A stretch of DNA of 64,000 nt, taken from contig JAEUWP010000135.1 in NCBI GenBank assembly GCA_018524725.1, forward strand, positions 94,043 through 158,042, in the 5' to 3' direction. The DNA is from Podaxis mareebaensis (taxonomy: Eukaryota > Basidiomycota > Agaricomycetes > Agaricales > Agaricaceae). Made by a program: the position numbers and the translations under genes. Under the pieces are notes generated by a model that did no database searches, was not told the DNA's origin, and saw only the letters and a program-made list of their open reading frames with translations. Positions 35,938 to 47,243 of the stretch are shown piece by piece (the first letter of the stretch is position 1; every line of letters begins with the position of its first letter).

Positions 35938-36785
35938 ATGCCCCACAAGAAGGCAAAACGTTCTGTGCGAGAAGAACAGCAGAGAAAACAGTGAGCATCC
36001 AACAATCTTGTCAAACACATCTGCTCACTAGCGACAGAGGCTCAAATCTTGCACCCGGAAAAGAGTCAATCAGCAATGAGGCGATACCGAAATCCGCAGC
36101 GCGCATTCTGAACGCTTTGAAAATACGGGAAGATTACAAGAAGAAGCGGAAGTTGGAGCAAGAGGACAGTGGTGCTGGGACGGGAGACAAACGTAGAAAG
36201 GTCGACGACTTGCAGCTCAAGATTAAGCCGGGAGAGTCAATACAACATTTCTACAAGTACGAATCTTGATCTCTACCGATATGATACCAAGAGTACTCAT
36301 GGATCATTGCGTAACGCAGGAGGGTCGAAGACGACATGCGACCTTTGGTCCGGTCCGCTGTGCAAACGTCGAAAGTCGTGGAGCGGAAGGCGCGCAATGC
36401 TGAGCTTGAGAGTAAAAAGAAAAAGGAAGCTCAAAACGGCAGGTCGCAGACGTCAAAATTGAGCGCGGATGGAGAGGCCCGCGAGCAATCGCCACAGTCG
36501 CCCTCAGACACAGGGCGGGCGGGTCCAAAAACAGACAAGAATGCTGAACGGCAGAAGGACTTTGAAACATATTCTACGTCCGCTCCCCGACGACTCAATG
36601 ACGTCGCGCAAGCTCCCCCTGACATTAAGAAAGCTCCTCGGGGTGCTGTCCGCCTTGGAATAGGTGGAAAACGAGAAGGCGTCCTTTCAATGGCACAGAA
36701 ATCCATGATGGAACAGGAACGGGAGAAGGCCATTGCACGCTACCGGATGCTCAAAGCCGCGCGTTTACAACCTGCGGAGGGATGA
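35938..36785 (+). CDS. Lysine-rich, probably nucleolar protein (CCDC137-like)
   Basis: Exons 35938-35990, 36038-36256 and 36320-36785 give 738 nt, 245 aa. Highly basic and charged with little hydrophobic content: MPHKKAKRSVREEQQRKQ at the start, a run of K/R near DYKKKRKLEQ and GDKRRKVDD (nuclear-localisation-like), then LKIKPGESIQHFYKRVEDDM, a coiled-coil-like ERKARNAELESKKKKEAQ, RRLNDVAQAPPDIKKAPRG and a final helix MMEQEREKAIARYRMLKA. The PGES-x-x-x-F-x-x-RV block plus the APPDIKK stretch resemble what I recall of the CCDC137 family, which is nucleolar; this is a low-certainty family call. It is a real gene: splice phases agree across three exons. Confidence 0.7.
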
Positions 36786-38356
36786 ATGACTCGCTCGTAT
36801 GTTTTCTCCCTAGCTCGATCACTTCTCTAAGCCTAACTCTTCTCTAGGTTCGTCAAGTCAGTTAACCGGGTATTCTGCTGCTGGGCTGCATTCATATACA
36901 TTCATACACATCAACGAAATGGCGAGAACATGCCTCTTGCGTCATAGTCGACCAGCAATTTTGAAAACAGCCCGCACCTCACCCACGTTTGCGCATCCAG
37001 CCCCGACGACATCGTACAAGAACCTCAAACACGCCCCGTTTGATGCCTCTTCCCCCTGCTCCAATGTGGTACCCCTAAGTGATCCCAATCTTTACCTAGA
37101 ACGGACTTGGTCATAATTTGAAGGGGAATCGGAACTCCAGTAATGGCTAGAGCGTAATCACGACTGGTCCTTGGTACCACCATACTTATAACATCGATAA
37201 GCTATCTCGCATTAACGTCCATATAGGACTCATTCCACATTGCTGAACACAAGGCATCGACTGACAGGTAGGAAATTCCTTTAGGCTCCCCACGCTTGTC
37301 TTAATTAATTAATGTGAGACGACGTTCCGAAATTCACCAAATAAGTAACATCGAGTTCCGCATATCCTATCCCCGAATGGACTACACCCGCCCCCTTCCC
37401 TTCCATTTCCCTGATTACTAATATCCTGGAGCATCGCTCTGTCCATTTTCACTAGCTGACTGCACGGGCAGGACACCATCCGCCGCTCAAGATATACGTT
37501 GTGGCGATGGGAAAAGTGGGCTACATTTACCTAAGATGCGACCCGTAACACGTATCGTCAGCTCAAATGATTTGTTGTGTTTCCGACGTATCCGAAGTTG
37601 AACATGGTACACAGCACCTGATATTCACACGTCGTGTTCCCTTTAACAGGTTGATTGCCATCAAATACTACATATCATGCCTCAGAGATACACTCCCAAC
37701 AGATCAGCATTCAAATGTTTTGCAGCCCGTCCAACTATTCCTGTAGGGCTGTGTATGTACACAGCACTTTCAACCAATCTCCCGTGCGACACGAAGACTG
37801 CGACATCCCACGCAGAGGCCTCACACTGAGATATCTACGGTGCCGCTGGGTGTTGAAATCGATGCCGACACTCGATGGCAACGTCCTTGGATGGAGCTCC
37901 CATGCGACGACTGAACAAGGCTTACCAATTCCGAGACGTTCGGTCAAACTCAATTAACTTGTCCCTCATAGACCACAACCTCAAGGCTCAGACGCTACAC
38001 CCGTCGCGGAATGAGGCCTTTGAGTCATCACGCGTTAGTGCCTGTCCCGCAGTGATATATGTGAAGCGCTGCCCATGGACACGGCAGAATAGAGTGGTTA
38101 CGTCACGTTCCTCCATAATCTTGCTTTTGCCAGATCTTTGATTGCGTGGGGCTCGCGTCAGAACATTTCCTGGCGGTTAAATCCGTGATCAACTGTCGAT
38201 TTAGTTATGCGGATGCGAGTCTCTAAGTGCCCATTACATCGAGATTCGTACCTTGTCATTCCTATAAGACACCCCCGATGGTTCTAGTAGACTCATTACC
38301 CGCCACCCCCTCCGACGCTCGCTTCTCCTGTTGTCTGTGGTGCTCTGGTCGCACCC
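36786..38356. other. Intergenic, no gene recognised
   Basis: 1.6 kb with frames up to 100 codons (for example 36919-37116 and 37655-37957) that show no family features and no plausible splice partners. Confidence 0.45.
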
Positions 38357-40328
38357 ATGCACGACCACGAGAAGTGCGACTGTGCCCCCAACTCAATCAA
38401 CTCCCTTTCGACTACTACTACTATAAACACACTCCCGAGCACCGTGGTGGAAACACAAGATGATACTGGGCGTTGGACGCAAAAAGACGCCACTGAAGAA
38501 CGCCCTGGACTCAAGGGATATCTCACCGTTTTTGGGGCGTTTGTGGCGCTCCTGGTCACTTTCGGGCAGATGAACGCGTTTGGCACATTCCAGACGTGGT
38601 ATTCAAACCACCAATTGCACCAATTGTCACAGTCAACTATATCCTGGATAGGCTCGCTACAGCTTCTCATCTTCTTCCTCGCGGTGAGTGTCCTTCTCAA
38701 GATTTCCCAACCTTAATCCTAATAAAACTTTCTAGGGTGCACCTGTTGGACGGTGTTTTGACGCATATGGGCCAACTAGACTCCTAATGGCTGGCAGCGT
38801 AGCCTTCACGCTGAGCCTCGTCCTGACGAGCATATCAGTAGAATACTGGCATTACATTCTTGCACAAGGCCTTCTCTTTGGTCTCGGCGTAGCTTTCATG
38901 TAAGGCCGCCACTCTTGCTTTGCGGAGCTAAATATTCCTTGGAACGGCAAGGTTGATTCAGAGCTTCTAGGTTCTACCCTGCCCTTGCAAGCATCACAAC
39001 CTATTTCTCAAAGTACCGCGCGACTGCCCTGGGGATCGCAGCAGCAGGTTCGAGTGTAGGTAAGCAAAGCCGCCGTTAATGTCGCTCCACGATAGCAAGC
39101 AACGAGTAAACGTGGTACACAGGTGGCGTGGTCTATCCGATCATGCTTCAGCATCTGTTTGAGAAAATCGGGTTCGCATGGGGAGTGAGGGTTTCGGCCC
39201 TACTCAGCGGAACATGCTGCATTGTAGCGACAATAACGGTGACGAATAATCATAGCATCAACAAGGGTAGCGAAGGCACCGCTTGCACGCAATCTAGAAA
39301 ATCAGGTCCATATGTTGACTTGGCAGCATTCAGAGATCCTCGGTTTTCACTTTTGGCCCTCGGAAGCAGCTTTGTAGCACTCGGTAAGAGATTTTTACTT
39401 ATGGAGCCGTAGCGAGCTCCTTTCAGTCAATGAGACTAAAGTTGGACCCGATCATGACAGGCTTGTACATCCCGTTCTTTTACGTCGTGGAGTACGCTGA
39501 ATACCTCAATATACCACCACGACTCGCATTCTACGTGCTCTCGACCATGAACGCAGGGGGCGTATTTGGGCGCATCGCACCAGCTTACATCTCCGATACC
39601 ATCGGTCACTTCAACCTCCTAGCTCCAGCCGCATTCCTTTCTGGCCTCTTTACGCTGGCACTGTGGCTTAACGTGAAGAATTTTGCGGGTTTGATGGCCT
39701 TCGCAACTATTTATGGGTTCCTGTCGGGTGCTTTCATATCCGTGCTGACACCTTCCATTGCCTGTGTCTCAGAGAGGAGGCAGGTGGGAACGAGGATGGG
39801 CATGTTGTATAGTGTGATCTCTGTTCCGTGAGTGTTTCATTCGCCTGGCTTTCGTCTCATATTAGCGCTGTTGTGCGCTGTGGTTATCGCGGCAGGTGAT
39901 CAAGGAGAGGGTAAAAATAACACTTCTCTTGAACGTTATCATCATTCGAAGCCACATCTTCGGGCTCTTCGCACTTTTCCTTTCGGTGCTAGACCTCCTT
40001 CGTTGCATTTCAATCTACCTGGCATTGTCCCTCCGGACTTCTAGCCTAACAACATTTCGCCTGCTCCCCGTCTTCGCCTTCATATTTCTACACACTCACC
40101 GTCCGCAATATTATCCGAGACTGATCGGCTGACTGGATGCGTTCATTTTTTTTCTGGTGTGACAGGTCACTCTTGGGCAATCCAGCAGCAGGCGCACTCC
40201 TCGCACACAGCAGCTCACACTCGTTCGCGGGTATGATCATATTTTCTGGGTGCACCGTCATCGTTGGCTCGTTTGCAATCTGGGCAGCACGGATGGTGAT
40301 AGAGAAGAAGATCCTCGCGAAGGCATGA
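38357..40328 (+). CDS. MFS monocarboxylate-transporter-like (MCT/MCH) permease
   Basis: Twelve-segment plasma-membrane or organelle transporter; substrate unknown. Fungal MCT homologues often do not carry monocarboxylates. Exons 38357-38683, 38736-38899, 38971-39059, 39123-39383, 39461-39827 and 40166-40328 sum to 1371 nt, 456 aa. The N-terminal tail is Ser/Thr-rich and cytosolic. The first segment has the family start GLKGYLTVFGAFVALLVTFG, then NAFGTFQTWY, SWIGSLQLLIFFLAGAPVG, RFYP-like FYPALASITTYFSKYRATAL, GIAAAGSSVGGVVYP and, in the second half, LYIPFFYVVEYAEY and NAGGVFGRIAPAYISD. The last intron (39828-40165, 338 nt) is far longer than any other in the window. The protein ends AARMVIEKKILAKA. 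No defect seen. Confidence 0.9.
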
Positions 40329-42760
40329 TCGAGAAAAGTTTCGATTGCCGAGTTTCGAAGGTCGCCTCTTCGATGATATACGCTACTCACTCAAACATCT
40401 CGACCAAATCCAAGACGCGCAACTCACGAACTTTTGATGCAACGCAATGATGCTACGATTTTTTGTTATGACTACTACGATCATAGGACATCCACCCACT
40501 GGACCGGACACACAGATTGCTTCGGATCTATCGGGGTGGTACACTCTTATTCTGTCCAACTTCTCCCCTCATCTCCCTCGGTCCCCCAACGATTCCGATT
40601 CGGTGATCTCCAGGCGTGCAGTGGGGCCTTGTGGACCTGTTAATTGTTTCGGCACTATTTATTTCACGAGTAGGACAGGAGGAGTTTACCGGCAGCGGAC
40701 AGCTAGAGAACCTGGAGCCCAACATTCTTTGACGTGCAGACCATGTGGTGCACATGCCAATGCCAGCGCCGACCGTCATCGATGCTACGCCGCCGTTACC
40801 TGGGATAGACCGCTGGACTTGGGAGAGAGATATTTGGATTTGGGATATTTGGATTTGGGATAATTGGTTTTTTTATTCGGGTTGGCCGGCGTGCCGAATA
40901 CGGTGGACGCGGGTGTGGCTGCGCTGTTTGATGGGAGATCGTCTCGAGCGCGTGGGCTGGGTGGGCTATTATTTGTTGTAATGATGTTCTCGGTTGGTGG
41001 GAAGGGTTTGACAATTTTCTGTCGGTTGATTTTCCTTTCGCTTGGTCGCTTGGACTTGTGGATTGGCGAGATTATATTTTACCCCACTTTGGACCTGTTG
41101 CATAGTAAGCTTTATTCAAATCGCATGGCATTCTTGGTACTTATTTAGATAGATGGTAGTTTATTGGTGTATTATTCTATTGTATACTGTGTATGTATGG
41201 TTTGTAGAGTTGTAGAACTATCTTTATTGACAATTTGCATGATAAACGCTGCCGATTCAAGCGACTGACGGTCGCACAGTGAATCGTTTCGTCATTGAGC
41301 ACTGTGGAAAAGTACATGAACGAAAATATTAAGAACGGACTCGTGAGCGCCGAGTTTCTGTTCTTTGGACGATATCGTACACTCCAGTCCCCCATGCTTC
41401 AGAATAAAAGCGAATGCGGAGATGATCCGCGGGTTGGTAGTACATACCCACACGAGCTTGGACATCCGCAACGCGGAGGGAAGGAATTTTTCATTCTCCT
41501 TCTCATTCTACTCTACTCGGCAAGACCAAGTCTAGACTCGGAGTAGTGTCGTCTTGTATGAATTTCGTTATATCATACCGCCAAAGTCAGGAAGGCCATG
41601 TCGTAGTGCACCAGAAGACGACATAACATATAACCGTGATTCATTTCCGCTGAATGTTTAGGCTAGAGGGCCGGTCTCCGGTACAGGACCCACTACACTC
41701 GAGAGTCTAGGGTACAACACGAGTGGCAGTCATCCTATGTCATGTTGAAACTTGAAACTTGAGATCTGGTTGACATATCTATGATCTCGTGCCAGTAGAG
41801 AGAGAGAGATAGATGAGCACTCGTGTATATCTATACCCATATCCCTACAGCTTCAAGGTCCGATCTCCTTGCGGGTCGGAACTGACAACCAACAATAAAT
41901 ACATTTGATGATTCCCCGTTGAGCCTAAACATATCAAGAACAAAAAGGAAAGGGGTATGATGGGAGATTCGTATATGGGCACAGGATCGAGATTAGGGAA
42001 GGCGGGGTGGTTACCACTAGGGTGAGATTCGACCATGGAGAGAGGACCTATCTTATCGGAGGAAAGCTGTTGGTGAATTCCTGAACGGTGTGAATGTGTT
42101 TGTATCATTTTTCCCGATATGATAGCCTCGGGCGAGACAGTGTTGAGGTGAGTGTGGGTGAGTATGTCGTATTTATCGTGTTTATCGTGGAAAAAACAGT
42201 ATGTGGTACATAAAGATCTGTGTAGTGACTCGAGAGAGATCGGAGGGGCCGCGGTGTCCCTAGATTGAGATTCGACCCCGGGACCTATCTTGTCGGAGGA
42301 ATGGAGTTAAGGGCTGATATAGCAGCACATTATAGATCCATTATTTCCATGGAGTTTCCCCTCCGTAGCTGTTGGTGTGAACAAATGCGATTCGGACAAG
42401 TATCCGACCACGAATTTCGCACTAAGCACACTACACAGTACATCGTGTTATTGAGTCAGTGCATCAATGGAATTGAGGACTAGGGAAACATTTTGATGAT
42501 TGTTGGTGTAGTGCATTGACTCGCTGACACGATGTAATGCACGAGCGTGGGTTTGACCAGTGTCCTTTCGGTTCTGTTATATCTCCTGATGTTGTCTTTT
42601 TGATATCGTGCGTGTCATGGCGTTGACTCGCTCTCACTGACACAATGTAATACAACCAGTGCTTCAAGTACCTAAGTAAATTACATCTCAATGGATACGC
42701 ACACAAACACACATACACACGAAAAGGAAATGACAAGAAGAAACGGAAAACACAGAGCAC
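40329..42760. other. 2.4-kb gene-free interval with small local repeats
   Basis: No recognised gene. Contains a short tandem repeat GATATTTGGATTTGG at 40830-40862; a GA-rich run at about 41799; two related blocks with GAGATTCGACC and GGACCTATCTT.TCGGAGGA at 42025-42065 and 42269-42302; and two related blocks with TTGACTCGCT then TGACAC.ATGTAAT at 42516-42540 and 42614-42652. These look like old local duplications. Confidence 0.5.
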
Positions 42761-44260
42761 TCAACACGAATACCAAAGCGTACTATACCCAGGCCACTGA
42801 TTCGTCTCCATACGATGATGCCACTCCCCACTCACAGCAGCATTCTCAATCCTAGGCGGAACACTCGGCACACCTCGCATCCCAAGTACCCCGCCTAACC
42901 CAGCCAAAGCACCCGCACTCGCACTCCCCGAAGAACCACTCCCTCCACCATCCCCAACCTGAACCTCCCCAGCAGCGTCAGCTTCAGACTCATTCACGGC
43001 ATTCGTACACCGAATCGGTACACCGTCACACACAAACGCCCACCGAAACCTCATCTTGCCCAACCACAACACTACAATCCTCAGCGTCGGACAATAGGTC
43101 TTTAGCTCGCATACGAGCGCTTTCTGGGCGGCTGGTGATGGGACGGAAGAATGGTTATTCAAACTCGAAAGTTGGTTCGGGTTGAGGTAAGGGTGCATTC
43201 CTGGGATGCCAGGACCTGTTTTATCTTTTCCGGAGAATGGGCTTGTCGTGGTGGGGGAGAAATCCCAGGCGTTGAGGGAGAGTTCGAGCGAGTGGAGGCG
43301 GTGGAAGGTTAAGAGGGATGCGAGGAATTGGGAGCGGTTTTGTGAGTGGGTGGGGTAGGGTGTTGGGAGGTGGAAGTGGGAGAGGTGGAGGAGGGTTGTT
43401 GGGAGGGACGTGGTGGTGGAGAGGTGGGTGAGGAGGGGGGTGGAGAGGTGTGGTGGGATGTCGAGGATGCTTAGGCCGCGGAGGCCCCTGGTGGGTGATT
43501 TTTGGAGGAGGTAGGAGAGGGTGTCTTGGAGTGTTGTTGGGAGGAGGGTGTTGGCGGGTGTGTCGATGAGGAGTTGGAGGTAGGTGAGGTTGGGGAGGGA
43601 TGTGGGCTGTATGTGGGGTACGAGGGAGAGTGATATGTCGAGCACGTCGATGGTGGGGAGGTGGATCTCGTCTATCGCGTCTTGGTTTTCACTGCTAGAC
43701 CCATTTGCACGCGGAACAGAGACATTGTAGATCTGTACAGCGCGTAGCCTGCCTGCTTTTGCTTGGGAGTTGAGAAACTTGACAACATGGTTGTCAAAAA
43801 CCAAATGTAATTTTGCCTCTCGCAATTTGAATGGCCATCCACCACTGCCGAGTGGGTCGTCGAGAATCCAGGTGAAATTCATGCGGATACCAGGCATTTG
43901 TACGAGGATGAGGGTGTGGAGGGCAGACATAAGCTGTAGAGCAGCGCGTACGCCCTCCCAGAATTCGCGGCGGAGGACGATCTGGACATTGGGCGCGTCG
44001 AGGGACGCTTTTACACGTAATTCGGAGACATTGATGCCGAATGTACGGACGTGGGCGGCGAGACGGGGAGAGGTGTGTGTAAGAGCGCGGGTGAAGAGCC
44101 GGATGCGGTGGACATCAGTAAAGACGAGATGGGAGTAAAAAATAGGCTCGGTGGCAGCGTGGAAGGCCTTTGAGGTGAAGAGGAGGGCGTGGAGGTCAGT
44201 GCGGCGGTGGATGGGGATGTGGGAGAGGATGGCTTGACAGAGGTGGTGGGAGAGGTGCAT
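42761..44260 (-). CDS. F-box-like leucine-rich protein, single exon
   Basis: Intronless, 499 aa, ATG at 44260. Opening HHLCQAILSHIPIHRRTDLH followed by LLFTSKAFHAATEPIFYSHL is the F-box-like motif of the Agaricomycete family, then RLFTRALTHTSPRLAAHVRT, regularly spaced leucine clusters (LHTLILVQMPG, LPNLTYLQLLID, LRGLSILDIP, LHSLELSLNAWDF), and the closing LRIVVLWLGKMRFRWAFVCDG, analogous to the end of the gene at 13605-14847. After that comes a Gly/Ser/Ala-rich low-complexity tail (about residues 425-455) and a short conserved-looking end. Canonical F-box proteins bind Skp1 in SCF complexes; target unknown. The two F-box-like genes in this window are only distantly similar. Confidence 0.82.
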   Translation of the reverse strand: MHLSHHLCQAILSHIPIHRRTDLHALLFTSKAFHAATEPIFYSHLVFTDVHRIRLFTRALTHTSPRLAAHVRTFGINVSELRVKASLDAPNVQIVLRREFWEGVRAALQLMSALHTLILVQMPGIRMNFTWILDDPLGSGGWPFKLREAKLHLVFDNHVVKFLNSQAKAGRLRAVQIYNVSVPRANGSSSENQDAIDEIHLPTIDVLDISLSLVPHIQPTSLPNLTYLQLLIDTPANTLLPTTLQDTLSYLLQKSPTRGLRGLSILDIPPHLSTPLLTHLSTTTSLPTTLLHLSHFHLPTPYPTHSQNRSQFLASLLTFHRLHSLELSLNAWDFSPTTTSPFSGKDKTGPGIPGMHPYLNPNQLSSLNNHSSVPSPAAQKALVCELKTYCPTLRIVVLWLGKMRFRWAFVCDGVPIRCTNAVNESEADAAGEVQVGDGGGSGSSGSASAGALAGLGGVLGMRGVPSVPPRIENAAVSGEWHHRMETNQWPGYSTLWYSC

Positions 44261-44339
44261 CGGATGCTGTTATGTAAACTCAGGGGCTGTATTATCCTCG
44301 TATTATGCTCATAAGCCACTAATTACTCAATCTACCATG

Positions 44340-45196
44340 TCAAAACGTCTCTTCCTCGTCTACCGCCGCCGTATCCGGCACTTCGAACCCCTCCTGGCCA
44401 GCGATAAGCATCGATCTCTGTAGAACCAGCGAGTATACACACACCTCGGTCGAGTATAGAATCTTCTGGATCTCCCGCAGAGTCACGTCGTCCTTTTGCT
44501 CTGCCTCCAGTACCTCCAGCTGATTCTGTACCAGAATCTCAATGTTGCGTAGCTACCCACCCCCTTTAGCACACATTCCAATAGAAAACAACACCGTTTC
44601 CATACCTTTTCAAAGTAAAAGTCGCGTTCCTTCTCGAGTCCTTCGAGGTGCCCACTCAACTCGCGCACCTGCGCCTGCAACTGCTGAACCGCCTCGTTCG
44701 ACTGAGCACTCCCAGACCTGAATCCACCAACAGGCGTCCGACCACCCGCACGAGCAGCACTACCCCCACCCGTACTCAACCCCGTCCCACTCCTCGCCCC
44801 AGGCAAAGGCGCCACCGTCGCCGGCGGTTCCAGCGGCACCCCCTTACGCCTCGCCACCGCATCATACCCCTGCTCCCCATAATTCGAATCCCAAAACTTC
44901 TTCATCCACTGCAAAAACTCCAAATTATCCTGCATCTTGCATTTCACCAGTTTCTCAACCGGGATGGGTTTCTCGATTTTCTTGGCTTTGAAGACGTTTT
45001 GCATGATTTTGTAGTTGGCGAGGTATTCGTATTCGTGTTTGGCGTTCATCTTGACGCGCGACATGGGGACGTCGCCGTAGATCGAGTCGAGGATCTGGCA
45101 GTATGCGCCTCCGGATCCGCATTGCTCGATTTTGGTGTAGTTGATTTGGAGGAGCTCGTTGAGCCACGCGAGGAGGTCTGTTCGTGAACCTGACAT
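44340..45196 (-). CDS. EB1: Microtubule plus-end tracking protein EB1 (Bim1/Mal3 type)
   Basis: Binds growing microtubule ends and recruits other plus-end proteins. Exons 45196-44606, 44552-44445 and 44393-44340 total 753 nt, 250 aa. The N-terminal calponin-homology domain (MSGSRTDLLAWLNELLQINY, CGSGGAYCQILDSIYGDVP, EYEYLANYKIMQNVFK, MQDNLEFLQWMKKFWDSNY) is followed by a Gly/Ala/Thr/Ser-rich linker and the EB-homology coiled coil (LSGHLEGLEKERDFYFEKL then RNIEILVQNQLE). The end is EGFEVPDTAAVDEEETF, an acidic tail without the animal EEY motif. The last intron (44394-44444) is 51 nt, a multiple of three, and has no in-frame stop, so retention would add 17 residues before EGFEVPD. Confidence 0.94.
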
Positions 45197-45323
45197 GATG
45201 CGGGGGGAGGGGGGGGCGAGGGTTGGAAGTTCAACGTCAAGTGATGATCAAACCTTAACCCTAGTTGCCGCTACCCTAAGTACTTGTTTACAGAGTTGTG
45301 ACTACTTAAGGGTATGTATGAAT

Positions 45324-46954
45324 TTATCTATCCATGCTCATCTGCGCGAGATAGTCGCTTAGCTTGAGGGCTCCTGCCCGGATGCTCTCTCCGACGTTTT
45401 GGACGTCTGGGTTGGAGAGGAATCGAGATACGGCGTCTTTGGCTGCGCTCTCGAGCCCTGCTAGACTTCCATCCCCTAATAACCCCCCTTCACGTTCGAG
45501 GATCCCGTGATCTTCTTCCTCTTCACGGCCAAAGTATTGGTTTGATGAGATGCTCGTCGCGCCTTGGAAGGATTGTAATCGTGTTTGGGCTTCGCTGACG
45601 GCGGCTGGGTCGTACGCGTTGCGGCCGAAATACATATCAGAGGAGATCGCTTTTTGATTTCCAAACTTTTCGCGTGCGGTCGTTGGGGCGTCGTCTATCG
45701 CTGCAGCTTTGCTTGTTGTGGTTGTTGTGGTGGAGGCAGCAACGGCAGCAGCAGCACCTGTGCCTGGTATCGCGCCAAAACCGAGTCGGGGGAACGCAGC
45801 ATTGGTCTTGGCATTCGCTGTAGCCGCAGTGGATTTGGCAGTGGAGGCTGTAGTCGTAGCAGTGGTTGCAGAAGACATCTTGCCAATCTCTTGCGCCTTT
45901 CGTAACGCCTCTGCCTCCTTTCTAGCTTTTTCCTCGGCTTCTTCACGTTCCCGATCATACCCTAATTGACGGATTCGTTCTTCCTCTTCGCGAGCTTTAC
46001 GTTCTGCAGCTGCGAAATCGACGGGTTTGGTTTTTTGGGCTCCGAGTCCGAGTTTGCCTTTCTTTGGGGCGGAGGCGGTGGTGCTGGATGTGGTGGTGGT
46101 GGTGGTGGTGGTGGTGGCTTTGGTGCCGAGGCGGGAGGGACGGGCGGAGGAGGATGTTATTGTGCGTGTGGATGTGGTACTTGTGGTGGTGGAGGTTGTG
46201 GAGGTTGTGGAGGTGGTCGTGGCAGAGGAGGCGGATGTGGCACGGCCGAGTACGGGGGGAGTGGCTACCCGTGCTGGGGTGCTGGATGCAGAGGAAGGTT
46301 TGGGTGTAGAGGGTTTGGACCATGATTCGAAAAAGTCGTCGTCGGCTTCGTCTTTGGGTTTATCCGCTGCGGGTGTCTCTAGGCCGTCTACATGAATGCC
46401 TTTTGGGAATCTAAAGACAGGTTTAGTTTAGTTTAGTTTGACGTTGGTTGATAGACGTACCGAGCTGCATCCTCTTTGACTCTCCTAGCCAGTTCTTCCT
46501 TGTACAGCTCTGCAACGCGGGAGGAATATTTCTTCTTGGGATCAGAGTCGTTGAGTAAACTCGAGCCGCCGTGTTTGGTGAAGAATTCGGTGGCAGAGGC
46601 GTTGCCACCGACTTTCATTGTGCGCAGTTGGTTGAGCTGCCAGCTGTCGAGGTTTGTTGATCTAGCCAACCGACGTCAACGTCATAAAAACCTGAAATAG
46701 AGATGAGGACGTACCGCACGAAACTGATATGGACGCCCATGTTCCTGTGGACGGACGAACACTCGAGGCAAATGTATACACCAAAAGTGACGCTGGACCA
46801 TGTTGGGTTGCGTGCGTTGCAGTCAAAACACGACTATCACCAGATCAACGAAAGGTATTGTGAGGGAGGAAGAGCAGAGACTGACCTTGTTGCCCTTTTG
46901 AGCTTTGAGGACTTTGAAGACCTGTTCTGTTTCTTGCTTTGTGGGATCGGCCAT
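45324..46954 (-). CDS. GLO3: ArfGAP, Glo3/ArfGAP2-3 type
   Basis: GTPase-activating protein for Arf1 on COPI vesicles in Golgi-to-ER traffic. Exons 46954-46886, 46833-46715, 46661-46461, 46410-45324; 1476 nt, 491 aa. The zinc finger [20 protein letters not shown] then CLEC has the C-x2-C-x16-C-x2-C spacing, followed by [20 protein letters not shown] with the arginine finger and [14 protein letters not shown]. The middle is a long Ser/Thr/Ala low-complexity region. Identification as Glo3 type rests on the C-terminal Glo3 motif repeats [14 protein letters not shown] and [14 protein letters not shown], and on [20 protein letters not shown]. It ends [13 protein letters not shown], an amphipathic-helix-like tail. 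Divergent from Rce1 with about 290 bp between starts; EB1 follows on the same strand with 127 bp from its start to this stop. Confidence 0.93.
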
Positions 46955-47243
46955 GGTGGTACTGGTCAGTAATTAGCAAGTTGGCAGGATTTTTGATGGC
47001 AGTGCGATTGATGTCGTGGCCCTTCCGAGTCACGGGATTCTGATATCTCAACAGAAGCGCCCACTTTCTAAGGCGTGTATTTCACAAATATACATACTTG
47101 AATTGAATTCGTTCTGCATGATAGACTGCTGGAAGACGATGCGCCGCCCAAGAACAATTACGTAATGAAAATATTATCCGACCAAAGCACCTCTTGCCTC
47201 TTACTCTCTACCACCACCACACTCCTTAGCTCTATACCCTCGA
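46955..47243. promoter_or_regulatory. Bidirectional promoter region, ArfGAP / Rce1
   Basis: Only 289 bp separate the two divergent start codons, so both core promoters must lie here. No single strong TATA box; CT-rich stretches near 47190-47225 precede the Rce1 ATG. Confidence 0.5.

Noticed and set aside
45966..46325. Glycine/tryptophan-rich plus-strand frame opposite the ArfGAP
   Set aside because: Antisense shadow of the Ser/Thr codon repeats (ACC/TCC) in the ArfGAP linker; low-complexity only.
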